A stretch of 7,399 bases of DNA, taken from Acidimicrobiales bacterium (GTDB taxonomy: Bacteria; Actinomycetota; Acidimicrobiia; Acidimicrobiales; Iamiaceae). Location of the stretch: NCBI GenBank assembly GCA_020439605.1, contig JAGQSI010000089.1, positions 1 to 7,399 of the forward strand, read 5' to 3'. The position numbers and the translations under genes are program-made. The notes below the pieces were generated by a model that was not told the DNA's origin, ran no database searches, and was given only the letters and a program-made list of their open reading frames with translations. Below, one piece after another: positions 1 through 7,083 of the stretch (position 1 is the stretch's first letter; every line of letters begins with the position of its first letter).

Positions 1-3
1 TGA

Positions 4-105
4 ATCGCCACATCGCATGACGCGCCCGCGGGCGCGTCTGATCACGAATACTCTCCATTTCGCCTGGGCCTGGGCCTCACTGCCGGCATTATCGCAGCCA
101 TATCG
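4..105 (+). other. In-frame upstream extension of the ATPase frame, no start codon
   Basis: The frame of the ATPase gene is open from base 4 to its ATG at 106, preceded by TGA at 1-3. It contains no ATG, GTG or TTG. Translation gives a hydrophilic stretch (DAPAGASDHEYSPF) and then RLGLGLTAGIIAAIS, which joins the gene's first residues to make a full-length first membrane helix. This suggests the stretch was, or is, coding. The frame starting at base 2 is also open here; the frame starting at base 3 stops at 18-20. A shift from frame 2 within this stretch would fit a frameshifted gene but is not shown. Confidence 0.4.
19..38. repeat. Perfect 20-base GC-rich palindrome
   Basis: Bases 19-38 (GACGCGCCCG then CGGGCGCGTC) equal their own reverse complement with no mismatch; symmetry ends at both flanks (T18/T39). 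As RNA it could fold into an 8-bp stem with a CGCG loop. No T-run follows, so it is not a typical intrinsic terminator. It lies in the open frame ahead of the ATPase gene, where it would read as Asp-Ala-Pro-Ala-Gly-Ala-Ser. Confidence 0.6.
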
Positions 106-1266
106 ATGGCATGTGGCGTCCTGGCCTTTGTGTGGAACGCACAACTCGTGGGTATCGCTCTATTCGCGCTCGGGCTCACTGGACTGATCTGGGTATTGCA
201 GAAACTCGAATCACAAAAACGGGTCTATCTCGCCAACTCTCGTGCCGCAGAGGCAGAACAACGTGCAAGATCCCAAAAGTTGGAGGCCGAGCAACAACTC
301 GCAGATAGTCAGAGGTCTGCATACAAACAGCGCCAATCTGCGCTCCGTCAAGTGGAGGACGCAAGAGACCGACTCAGATCATTCCTGATGTCCATTGGCG
401 TTACGAGCGTCGAGCAGGCGGGCATCCTCATTGAGCGAAACGAGCTCAAGGACAGGTTGGACCAACGCATCGCTCGAGCAACCAACAATCTGTCTCAAGC
501 AACCGGCCAGGACCCGACCAGGACTGCACAGCTTAGGGACCTGCTCAGGTCATCGAGTCCGGACCAATTGCAGCTTGAGCTCGATCAGCTCAGTAAGACA
601 ACTGCCGAAGTCGACTCCCGTTTACGTGACCAAGCGCGTCAGCTAGCCAAATTGGAGGTCGAGCGAAGAGACCTGGAGAACTCAGCCGATATCGCAAATG
701 GTCAACTTCGGGTTTGTGACCTCGAGACTCAACTCGCCGAGGCATACCGGAGGTGGGCGGTGGCCTTCACTGCGCACAACCTACTGACCTCAACGTTGAC
801 CAAATATCAACGTGAACGCCAGCCCGCGGTAGTCAAACATGCGGGAGGGCTATTCGCTCAGATCACATCGGATCGCTACGTGCGTCTAGAGGTACGCGAC
901 CGAGACATCTTCGCCATAGACCACAAGGAGCGGGATATATCCGCCAGCAGACTGAGTAGGGGAACGCTTCAACAGCTCTATCTCTGTATACGGTTTGCCC
1001 TCGCCTCCTACTACTGCGAAACCAACCGTCTGCCTCTACTTCTCGACGACGTGACTGTCCACGCCGATGACTACCGACTCGAGAGAGTCGCCGAGGTCAT
1101 TGCTTCGGTGGCCAGCCAACACCAGGTGTTGTTGTTCACGGGGCGACAGGAGACCGTTGATCTCTTGGTCAAACACCAACCAGACGCACGCGTAATCACG
1201 CTCGGAGAGCCTCAGCGATCAAAGACGCCGAGCCAGTTGCTCGCCCACCTCGAGCCTGCGACGTAG
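106..1266 (+). CDS. YhaN/SbcC-like coiled-coil ATPase, C-terminal half (N-terminally truncated or broken)
   Basis: This is the C-terminal lobe of an SMC/Rad50-type ATPase, closest to the membrane-anchored YhaN group by recognition. Residues 1-35 are hydrophobic (end of one membrane helix, a short NAQ turn, then a second helix). Residues 36 to about 235 are charged and Gln/Leu-rich, as in coiled coils. The ATPase lobe carries an ABC signature LSRGT at 283-287 followed by QLYLCIRFALA, and a Walker B LPLLLDDV at 309-316. The H-loop position reads QVLLFTGRQ at 340-348, with Arg where His is usual. No Walker A P-loop is present; in the family it lies in an N-terminal half of several hundred residues. 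The ATG at 106 has no visible Shine-Dalgarno, and the frame stays open back to base 4 and encodes the front of the first membrane helix, so the real gene probably extended upstream. The in-frame TGA at 1-3 then implies a frameshift, nonsense change, split gene or sequence error. Family assignment is fairly sure; intactness is doubtful. Confidence 0.75.
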   Translation: MACGVLAFVWNAQLVGIALFALGLTGLIWVLQKLESQKRVYLANSRAAEAEQRARSQKLEAEQQLADSQRSAYKQRQSALRQVEDARDRLRSFLMSIGVTSVEQAGILIERNELKDRLDQRIARATNNLSQATGQDPTRTAQLRDLLRSSSPDQLQLELDQLSKTTAEVDSRLRDQARQLAKLEVERRDLENSADIANGQLRVCDLETQLAEAYRRWAVAFTAHNLLTSTLTKYQRERQPAVVKHAGGLFAQITSDRYVRLEVRDRDIFAIDHKERDISASRLSRGTLQQLYLCIRFALASYYCETNRLPLLLDDVTVHADDYRLERVAEVIASVASQHQVLLFTGRQETVDLLVKHQPDARVITLGEPQRSKTPSQLLAHLEPAT

Positions 1267-2859
1267 CTGTGTAACTGTTGCTTCGGTGATCCGACCTACC
1301 CCGGACAATCGGTTCAACTCGGCATTGATCTGAGCATGGGTTTGGCCAGTCCTGCGCACCAAGGTTGCAACTATTTCCGCGTTCTGTTCGCGCAGTCGTC
1401 GCTTTTCTTCTCGGCGTGTTCGAGCTGCTGCTCCACCAAGCTCTATCCCCATATCTTCCAATGGACGCCGGTCGCCAGATAGAGGAGGAGGCGGGGCGAG
1501 TGTGAGTACCAGATTTGGGTCATCGTCGAGTGATGGATCGAGATCGTCGTCCACCTCATCACCATCAAAAGTGGCGTGTACCGATTGATCGGTTGCTACT
1601 GCCGACAAAGCTGCGAACAGTGACATCTGTTCCTCAGCACCCTCGTCCAGAGCAGCAGGGTCGCGCTCGGCACGTTCTTGATCTCGTTTGCGAAGCGAAT
1701 GGCGTCGCTGATCCGCTATCTGAAAGGCCCGAGAACGTAGACGGGGATCATCGGGGATGAACAGGTATGCCTTCTGCCCCTTCACGCCTGGAACCCACCG
1801 CACGAAACGACCTACCGCCTGACGGAAGAACAGCTCTGTAGTGGTGGTAGTGGCATACACGCCTACGCGAAGACGTGGAATATCCACGCCTTCAGACACC
1901 ATGCGCACCGCAACCAGCCAAGGAGTGGTGCCAGCCGAGAATTTGGCGATGCGATCCGAGGCATCAGGGTCATCAGAGGTCACTACCGTTGCCTGCTGGC
2001 CGAATCGATCTCGCAGAATCGATGCGATTCCACGGGCATGATCCTGATCTATGGCGATTACCAGACCACCCGCGTCAGTGTGAGTCTTACGGATCTCGTC
2101 GAGGCGCCCGACCGCTTCGCGCAACACCGTAGGAAGCCATTCGCCTTCGAGCGACAGCGCAGTACGAAGGCGCTGCGATGACCGCACCTGATCCAACGAG
2201 TCGTCGAATGAGGCCGACTGCAACGAACCGTCGGGGGCAGTCCATTCCATTTCCCCTCCGGTGCGAGGGAAATAGACGGGGCGTACAACGCGACCGTCGC
2301 CCAATGCGTCGCCGTACCCGTATTCGAAGTCAGGGGCCGCTTCATCAAGCACGTAGCGAACAAACGGGATCGAGTTGGTATCACTCCGAAAGGGAGTACC
2401 TGAGATGGCGAGGCGACGAACCGAAGGGGTGAACGCTCTGCGCACCGAATCACCCCATGCCCTGTCATCTGCGGCGTGGTGAATCTCATCGAAAATCACA
2501 AACGCGTCTGTTGAAAGGGAGGCGAGAACATCTGCGGAGGACGCAACCTGCTGATACGTAGTGACAATTCCATGCATGTCCGAAGGAAATTCACCGTCGG
2601 ATGGGGACCATGCGGGGTCGAGGTGAAGGGCAAATCGTGCGGCAGCTTTTGCCCATTGGACCTTCAGGTGCGCCGTAGGTGCCACAACTATCACTCTGCT
2701 GCGGGGGCGCTCGGAGAGGACATGGCGAGCAACGGTGAGCGCGAACGTGGTCTTACCGGCCCCAGGAGTAGCAACCGTCAAGAAGTCGTCCTGGCCTGCG
2801 GCCACGTACTTCTCGAATGCCGCCTTCTGCCACGGCCGTAACCGGATCGACCGGGTCAC
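1219..2859 (-). CDS. SF2 DEAD/DEAH-type helicase
   Basis: A 546-residue superfamily 2 helicase/translocase of the ResIII/XPB-like kind, expected to use ATP to move on or unwind nucleic acid in the cytoplasm. Motifs occur in order: aromatic-Gln WQ at 10-11; Walker A ATPGAGKTT at 30-38; motif Ia VVAPTAHLKVQW at 58-69; Walker B DEIHH at 124-128; motif III SGTPFR at 153-158; motif V VSEGVDIP at 321-328; motif VI FRQAVGRFVR at 345-354 with arginine fingers. After the second RecA lobe comes an acidic, Pro-rich linker (about 400-480) and a basic helical tail (about 480-546) of unknown role. No nuclease motif was recognised. The start is GTG; no better in-frame start exists before a stop upstream. 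There is no clear Shine-Dalgarno, and the gene begins 11 bases after the hydrolase stop, so translational coupling is likely. Its 3' end overlaps the convergent ATPase gene by 48 bases. The exact substrate cannot be told from sequence. Confidence 0.93.
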   Translation of the reverse strand: MTRSIRLRPWQKAAFEKYVAAGQDDFLTVATPGAGKTTFALTVARHVLSERPRSRVIVVAPTAHLKVQWAKAAARFALHLDPAWSPSDGEFPSDMHGIVTTYQQVASSADVLASLSTDAFVIFDEIHHAADDRAWGDSVRRAFTPSVRRLAISGTPFRSDTNSIPFVRYVLDEAAPDFEYGYGDALGDGRVVRPVYFPRTGGEMEWTAPDGSLQSASFDDSLDQVRSSQRLRTALSLEGEWLPTVLREAVGRLDEIRKTHTDAGGLVIAIDQDHARGIASILRDRFGQQATVVTSDDPDASDRIAKFSAGTTPWLVAVRMVSEGVDIPRLRVGVYATTTTTELFFRQAVGRFVRWVPGVKGQKAYLFIPDDPRLRSRAFQIADQRRHSLRKRDQERAERDPAALDEGAEEQMSLFAALSAVATDQSVHATFDGDEVDDDLDPSLDDDPNLVLTLAPPPPLSGDRRPLEDMGIELGGAAARTRREEKRRLREQNAEIVATLVRRTGQTHAQINAELNRLSGVGRITEATVTQLRRRLEVGEQLARRL

Positions 2860-2870
2860 AGCGGATTCAT

Positions 2871-4049
2871 TTAGGAACTGACCAAAACATCGGCTCCAAG
2901 ACTAGCGATCGCGATGTCACGTTTGGACTGTCTGATTATGTGCTGGTCAAGTCCTGAGGTGAGATAGGCCATTGACAGTCCCGAAACAGGATCTCCGAAG
3001 GCGATCTGACCTCCAGCGCCGGGGTGACCAAACGAACGCGGGGACGCCACACGCCCAAACCCACGAGATCCACCAAATCCGTCGTCTCCGGCAACCACCA
3101 ATCCGAGTGATCTACTTGCGGGAATGCCCATCATGTCCGGCAGGTTCATCCGAACTCTTTGGGTCCCTTCCTGAAGGATTTCATCGGACCAGAGTCCACC
3201 CGGGTTACGCATGAACCCCTGGTACAGCAAGGCGAGGTCGCGTGCGTGATAGATGCCGCCCCCGCCGGGAACGCCGAGTTCACGGGCGGTTGGATCATTC
3301 AAGGTGAGAAGCGCGTTGAGTGCGACATCTGGGGGCAGAACCTCCGAGATATCGATACGAATACCAAAGGTTGCTTCCATCTCGTCAGGGGTCGGCACTT
3401 CGCCAACGCCTATACAGTCACCGATGTTGGCTTGATCCTGCACTGCGATACCCAGAAGTCGTGGCAACCCAAGTGGGCGGGTCACCAGTTCCTCGATGGC
3501 ATCGGTGTGGGTCATTCCAGTGATGATCCCTGCGATATCGGCGAGCACCCAGTGCCCTGCAACCGGGTGATAGACGAAACTGGTGCCCACCTCTGCGGTT
3601 AGACGCCACCGACCATAGCCCTGTCGTCTCAGTTCCAGGGTCTCACACTTACCCGGCCCAAGAGGTGCCCAGGGAAAGCCACCTGTGTGGGTCAGCAGGT
3701 TCTCGATCGTGACGACATCTTTGCCGTTGGAAGCGAACTCGGGAATGTACTTGCAAGCTGGCGCTTCAAGGTCCAACTCACCTGAATCAATCAGTCTCCA
3801 GATTGCACCAGCGATGAGCGCTTTGGTGGTGGAGAAGCCGACAAAGCGGGCATCTAGGCCAACGCCGAAGCTGGCCTCTATGACCACTTCCCCATCGAGG
3901 GCAACGGCAACCGCAGCTGCAGGCAGCAGGCCTTCGTCCACCTCTCGACGAGCCCGAGCCAAAAAAGCATCCACCTTGGCTTGATCCAAGCGTGGGTCAT
4001 CTGAAATCACGATCTCTTCCACTGTCAGTTCCCTTCGATCTCGAGACAC
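2871..4049 (-). CDS. Beta-lactamase-like serine hydrolase (class C / EstB-type fold)
   Basis: A 392-residue member of the class C beta-lactamase-like family (Pfam Beta-lactamase, PF00144), which includes esterases, peptidases and transesterases. Ser73-Thr-Thr-Lys76 is the nucleophile SxxK motif. LLTHTGGFPW at 118-127 is a typical family landmark. Tyr160 in YHPVAGHWVLADI is the likely catalytic tyrosine, and His342-Pro-Gly344 in GHPGAGGQIAFGDP is the third (HxG) motif. No signal peptide or membrane helix is visible, so it is probably cytoplasmic, which argues for an esterase or amidase rather than an antibiotic beta-lactamase. The start is ambiguous. GTG at 4049 has GGAAGGTG 7 bases upstream and overlaps the peptidase gene by 25 bases. 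GTG at 4022 (Val10) has GAAGGGAA upstream and begins 2 bases after the peptidase stop. Either way it is coupled to the gene before it. The substrate is unknown. Confidence 0.9.
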   Translation of the reverse strand: MSRDRRELTVEEIVISDDPRLDQAKVDAFLARARREVDEGLLPAAAVAVALDGEVVIEASFGVGLDARFVGFSTTKALIAGAIWRLIDSGELDLEAPACKYIPEFASNGKDVVTIENLLTHTGGFPWAPLGPGKCETLELRRQGYGRWRLTAEVGTSFVYHPVAGHWVLADIAGIITGMTHTDAIEELVTRPLGLPRLLGIAVQDQANIGDCIGVGEVPTPDEMEATFGIRIDISEVLPPDVALNALLTLNDPTARELGVPGGGGIYHARDLALLYQGFMRNPGGLWSDEILQEGTQRVRMNLPDMMGIPASRSLGLVVAGDDGFGGSRGFGRVASPRSFGHPGAGGQIAFGDPVSGLSMAYLTSGLDQHIIRQSKRDIAIASLGADVLVSS

Positions 4050-5494
4050 GATATGGCACCTTCCATTACGCCTGTGCGAAATGCCTTCACCCTGTCGAAA
4101 CCGGGGCCTTGACGATCACGATCCGACGCGGAACGAAACGACAAGAGTGCCGAAACTCCCTCGTCTAGATCGCCGGGCGATAGGACCAGATCAAAGGCCG
4201 AGGCACCGGTTTCGTCTGGCAATAGGGCCTGTGCCCAGGCTCCGGCGAAACAATCCCCTTGCAGTGTTGCGGCTACTTCGTTGTCTGCGGACTGAAGCTG
4301 GTCGGTTACGTCTAGGCCGTATTGCGTTGCGATGAGCGTGGCGACGCCGAAGTCTCCGTTCTGTTCATAAAGAGCTGGGAAAACCGACCCGACTTCGAAG
4401 GCAACAAAACGATCCGGAATACAGACGAATAGAACGAACTCGCTGACCTCCTCGCCGTTGCAGCTCGGGTTATCACCGTCCTCGAAGGCCACCGGTTCTC
4501 CCATCGGATTCCACTGCTGCCCGTCAGCTATCTGGGGTAGGGCTTCACTCCAGAAGGAATCCAGGGCAGGGAATGTGAGATCCAAAATGTCGTCGCTGTC
4601 CTGTGAGGTGGACAAGGGCAGGTCACCGCCCGTTTCGAACTCCTCAACAGAAAAGGGCCACTGAAATGCCATGGGGTCCTCGGCGTCGAACATTGCGCAG
4701 CGCGATGGTCCGTGCTCGAATCCGTCTTGAAATGCGCCGACACGGTCGAAGCCAGATCCGTGCGCCATTGGGTCATCGGCGGTTCCACCAGGGGCATCTC
4801 GAAGCGACAAGATGCCAGCTAGAGCCCGATCCAGATCTGTTGAAGTCAACTCGAACGCTGAGTCCTCCCGCTCCATCAGCTGCGAGCTCCAGGCCCCAGC
4901 AAAGCAATCTGCCTGAAGTTCAAAAGTGACAGAGGGCGCCTCGAACTCGCTGCGCGCCTGAATGACGTGACCCCACTCATGGGCGATGACAACCGCGGCG
5001 GTGAACGCTCCATACTGATCAGCTAGCTCCACCATGAACTGTTCTTGATCCCACACCACCGCATCGCTTGGAGGGCAGTAGAACGCATTGTTGAGCAGTT
5101 CGCTGATGTCATTGCCAGCGCACGGGATACCTGAGGGATCGGTAGATGAATCGATCGCGAAAAGGCCACCGCTCAATGGTTTGTAGGGCTCGTCGTAGAT
5201 CTGCGGGTACTGCTCCTCCCAGAATGTCTCTAGGTCAACCACCGCATTTGCGATAACACGGTTGAGTTCTGATCCGTCATCGCCAACTATCTCCACGTTT
5301 GCCTCGGGAAGCTCAGGCAGGGTTGTGGATGTAGTGGTGGTTGCCCTTACCCCGCCTCCTATCACCTGGCCACTGTGGTTGGATCCTGAGCTCGCGCTGG
5401 GTCCGGTCTCACCGGCTTGGACGCCACATGAGCCAGCAAGCAGCACAGCTACCACGCCAAGCAGTCGGGGCAGAGATTTGGACGAAGGCTTCAT
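4025..5494 (-). CDS. Neutral zinc metallopeptidase lipoprotein with duplicated domain (YpfJ-like)
   Basis: A secreted or membrane-tethered protein of the neutral zinc metallopeptidase family (YpfJ-like, PF04228). Numbering is from ATG at 5494. Residues 1-23 form a lipoprotein-type signal: Lys/Arg n-region, LLGVVAVLLAGS core, candidate lipid-attachment Cys23. A flexible linker follows with a Thr run at 52-58. Domain 1 (about 67-270) has zinc-binding, catalytic HEWGH at 172-176 and a downstream ELQADCFAGAW with likely third ligand Glu192. Domain 2 (about 297-485) repeats the fold, but HEWGH is TQYGL (390-394) and the Glu is Thr410, so it should not bind zinc this way. Cysteines match between domains (125/140/197/266 and 345/358/415/483), consistent with disulfides outside the cytoplasm. 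Family members are usually near 300 residues; this is 489 because of the duplication. The start at 5494 is preferred over ATG at 5509 because GGGAG lies 8 bases upstream and the signal peptide fits better; 5509 would add five residues. Confidence 0.9.
   Translation of the reverse strand: MKPSSKSLPRLLGVVAVLLAGSCGVQAGETGPSASSGSNHSGQVIGGGVRATTTTSTTLPELPEANVEIVGDDGSELNRVIANAVVDLETFWEEQYPQIYDEPYKPLSGGLFAIDSSTDPSGIPCAGNDISELLNNAFYCPPSDAVVWDQEQFMVELADQYGAFTAAVVIAHEWGHVIQARSEFEAPSVTFELQADCFAGAWSSQLMEREDSAFELTSTDLDRALAGILSLRDAPGGTADDPMAHGSGFDRVGAFQDGFEHGPSRCAMFDAEDPMAFQWPFSVEEFETGGDLPLSTSQDSDDILDLTFPALDSFWSEALPQIADGQQWNPMGEPVAFEDGDNPSCNGEEVSEFVLFVCIPDRFVAFEVGSVFPALYEQNGDFGVATLIATQYGLDVTDQLQSADNEVAATLQGDCFAGAWAQALLPDETGASAFDLVLSPGDLDEGVSALLSFRSASDRDRQGPGFDRVKAFRTGVMEGAISCLEIEGN
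4057..4064 (-). promoter_or_regulatory. Shine-Dalgarno for the serine hydrolase GTG at 4049
   Basis: GGAAGGTG on the minus strand sits 7 bases before GTG 4049, inside the last codons of the metallopeptidase gene. A competing site, GAAGGGAA at 4036-4029, precedes GTG 4022. Both are plausible, so the start is not settled. Confidence 0.45.
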
Positions 5495-5502
5495 CTGCCT
5501 GT

Positions 5503-5507
5503 CTCCC
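5503..5507 (-). promoter_or_regulatory. Shine-Dalgarno deciding the metallopeptidase start
   Basis: GGGAG on the minus strand ends 8 bases before ATG 5494. The alternative ATG at 5509 overlaps this motif and has nothing similar upstream, so initiation at 5494 is favoured. Confidence 0.55.
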
Positions 5508-5511
5508 ATGT

Positions 5512-7077
5512 CTAGAAGGGACGTAACGGACCCGATGGCGGGCTGTCGGGTAAACCTCCCGACCCAGGTGGGCTTGGAAGGTTAGGTGGAGTTGGCGGAG
5601 TTGGCGGACCAGGAAGCTCAACATCGCGGGGATCGTCAACCGCATCCGGCTGCTTGTCGAGCGAGGGAGCCGGCGCAGAATCGGGTGCTACCGCTGCGGG
5701 CGCCACATATGAGGCCGCTAGATCCGCCTCGAACAGGCGCCAGGACGGCACCTCGACAAGACGGGCAAACAATGAACCGGGGAACTGGCTTCTCCTGGTT
5801 CTGAGAACCTCGATCGAATCGTTGTAGAAGCTGCGTGCTGTGGCCACCGCCTCCTCAGCATCTGCGTAACGGTGCTGGAGATCAAGGAACACCTCGCTCG
5901 CCTTGAGTTCTGGGTAGGCCTCCGCCAATGCCACCGTCGAACTCGCGGCGTGACGTTGAGCAAGATCGGTGGATTCAGCACCTGAGATCGTGGCATCGTC
6001 TGGAAGCTTCTCAACAGAAGGTGGCGGCGCCGGGATCGAGCGAAGCTCTGCCACCAACTCCTGCACCCTGAGTTCATGAGCGTTGAACTCTTCCACCACA
6101 GCAACCAGTTTGGGAACCAGTTCGCTACGACGTTGAAGGCTCACGTCGATCAGAGACCATGCCTTTGCCGCTTGTTCCTTGACTTCAATCTGGCGGTTGT
6201 AGTTCCTCTGGAGGACAAGCAGGAACAGGATGAACAACTCGGCCAGAGCAACACCGACAACCCAACCCCAGCGAACCTCGTCGTGCATCGAAGTGCTGAT
6301 ACCGCCCACGAAGAACCCGGACAGGACCATACATGCCAAGCCCAGACCAAATGCTGCGAACTTGGCTGACTTTGCAACCTGTGCCTCGGATTTGGTGGTG
6401 ACGATCAGTTCTTCTTCTCCACCCACGAACTCAAGGCCGGGACCTTCCATACGCGGTCGAGCGGTCCCGAACAGATACAGCGGAGAACCAACCTCGATCA
6501 CATGCTCTGTGATGCGTTTCTTACCGGGCAGGTTTGATATCGGTGATGCGGAGTCAACCTTGAAGTCGAACAAACCACTCTTGTGGTGAGGGGGCTCAGA
6601 AAAGGAACGGTCCTGAAGCGAGTAGTGACGTTCTAGGTTGTCTTCCCCAACGAGCACCCACTGTCGCAACTGCCAGAGCGAATAGGGAGGGTTGAAGCCG
6701 GTCCCGATGCGTTCTTGGATCGACTGTCTGGGCCCGAGCTTGGCCATGCGAGGTCGTACCAAGACCTTTCCGGTTTCGTCGGCTATCCAAAACGGCGCAG
6801 CGGTCGAACGCTTCTCGATCGTTACCCAACTCGAGTCGTCACCCTGCTTCTTGTACTCCTCAAGTTCCCAGCTGAACCAGACGCACGGGGTCTGCGTGAA
6901 AGGAGCACGCAACGGCTCATACAGCGCTTCGGCGGTCCCAACCACCTCGTTGCGGCCAACGAATACACCACGACACTTGGAGGTAGGAGTGTCATCGATC
7001 GCCCACTTCTTTCGCCACGCCGACAGGCTCATCACCCCGAACAAGACAGCTAGAGCGAGAGAGATCAGCAACCACAT
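5512..7077 (-). CDS. GIDE-LemA fusion membrane protein
   Basis: A 521-residue membrane protein joining two known domains. Residues 2-20 are a membrane helix. Residues about 36-235 resemble the GIDE domain of MUL1-type proteins: GRNEVVGTAEALYEPLRAPF (41-60), then TPCVWFSWELEEYKK (63-77), and a C-terminal EVGSPLYLFGTARP (195-208). No RING finger follows, so a ubiquitin-ligase name would mislead. Two further helices lie at about 238-260 and 270-290. Residues about 291-455 form a LemA domain: NYNRQIEVKEQAAKAWSLID (292-311), RRSELVPKLVAVVEEFNAHE (316-335) and EAYPELKASEVFLDLQHRY (386-404), then ARSFYND and FPGSLFARL. The tail (460-521) is Pro-rich. Basic residues after helix 1, before helix 2 and after helix 3 suggest both domains face the cytoplasm. 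It is the first gene of the four-gene cluster. The start ATG has no clear Shine-Dalgarno and follows a hairpin. The function of LemA proteins is poorly known; an envelope role is inferred. Confidence 0.88.
   Translation of the reverse strand: MWLLISLALAVLFGVMSLSAWRKKWAIDDTPTSKCRGVFVGRNEVVGTAEALYEPLRAPFTQTPCVWFSWELEEYKKQGDDSSWVTIEKRSTAAPFWIADETGKVLVRPRMAKLGPRQSIQERIGTGFNPPYSLWQLRQWVLVGEDNLERHYSLQDRSFSEPPHHKSGLFDFKVDSASPISNLPGKKRITEHVIEVGSPLYLFGTARPRMEGPGLEFVGGEEELIVTTKSEAQVAKSAKFAAFGLGLACMVLSGFFVGGISTSMHDEVRWGWVVGVALAELFILFLLVLQRNYNRQIEVKEQAAKAWSLIDVSLQRRSELVPKLVAVVEEFNAHELRVQELVAELRSIPAPPPSVEKLPDDATISGAESTDLAQRHAASSTVALAEAYPELKASEVFLDLQHRYADAEEAVATARSFYNDSIEVLRTRRSQFPGSLFARLVEVPSWRLFEADLAASYVAPAAVAPDSAPAPSLDKQPDAVDDPRDVELPGPPTPPTPPNLPSPPGSGGLPDSPPSGPLRPF
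5591..5608. repeat. Two tandem 9-base repeats in the Pro-rich tail
   Basis: GTTGGCGGA occurs twice in direct succession, with a degenerate relative just before it. On the minus strand it encodes Pro-Pro-Thr repeats in the C-terminal tail of the GIDE-LemA protein and probably reflects slippage in low-complexity coding DNA. Confidence 0.6.
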
Positions 7078-7083
7078 TTCGTC

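Noticed and set aside
1267..1330. Terminator after the ATPase gene
   Set aside because: No stem followed by a T-run was found; the region is helicase coding sequence on the other strand.
2058..2489. 143-codon minus-strand open frame
   Set aside because: Alternative frame within the helicase gene; the translation is Arg/Ser-rich and lacks motifs, as expected of a shadow frame.
3159..3602. 147-codon plus-strand open frame
   Set aside because: It lies entirely antisense to the serine hydrolase, which has all its catalytic motifs; the frame shows no recognisable domain.
2871..4049. Antibiotic-resistance beta-lactamase
   Set aside because: The SxxK, Tyr and HxG motifs fit the broad class C-like hydrolase family, but there is no signal peptide and the third motif is HPG rather than the KTG of true class C enzymes.
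5512..7077. Annotating the GIDE-LemA protein as an E3 ubiquitin ligase
   Set aside because: The GIDE domain is named after a ligase, but no RING Cys/His pattern follows and bacteria of this kind need not have ubiquitin; the name would mislead.
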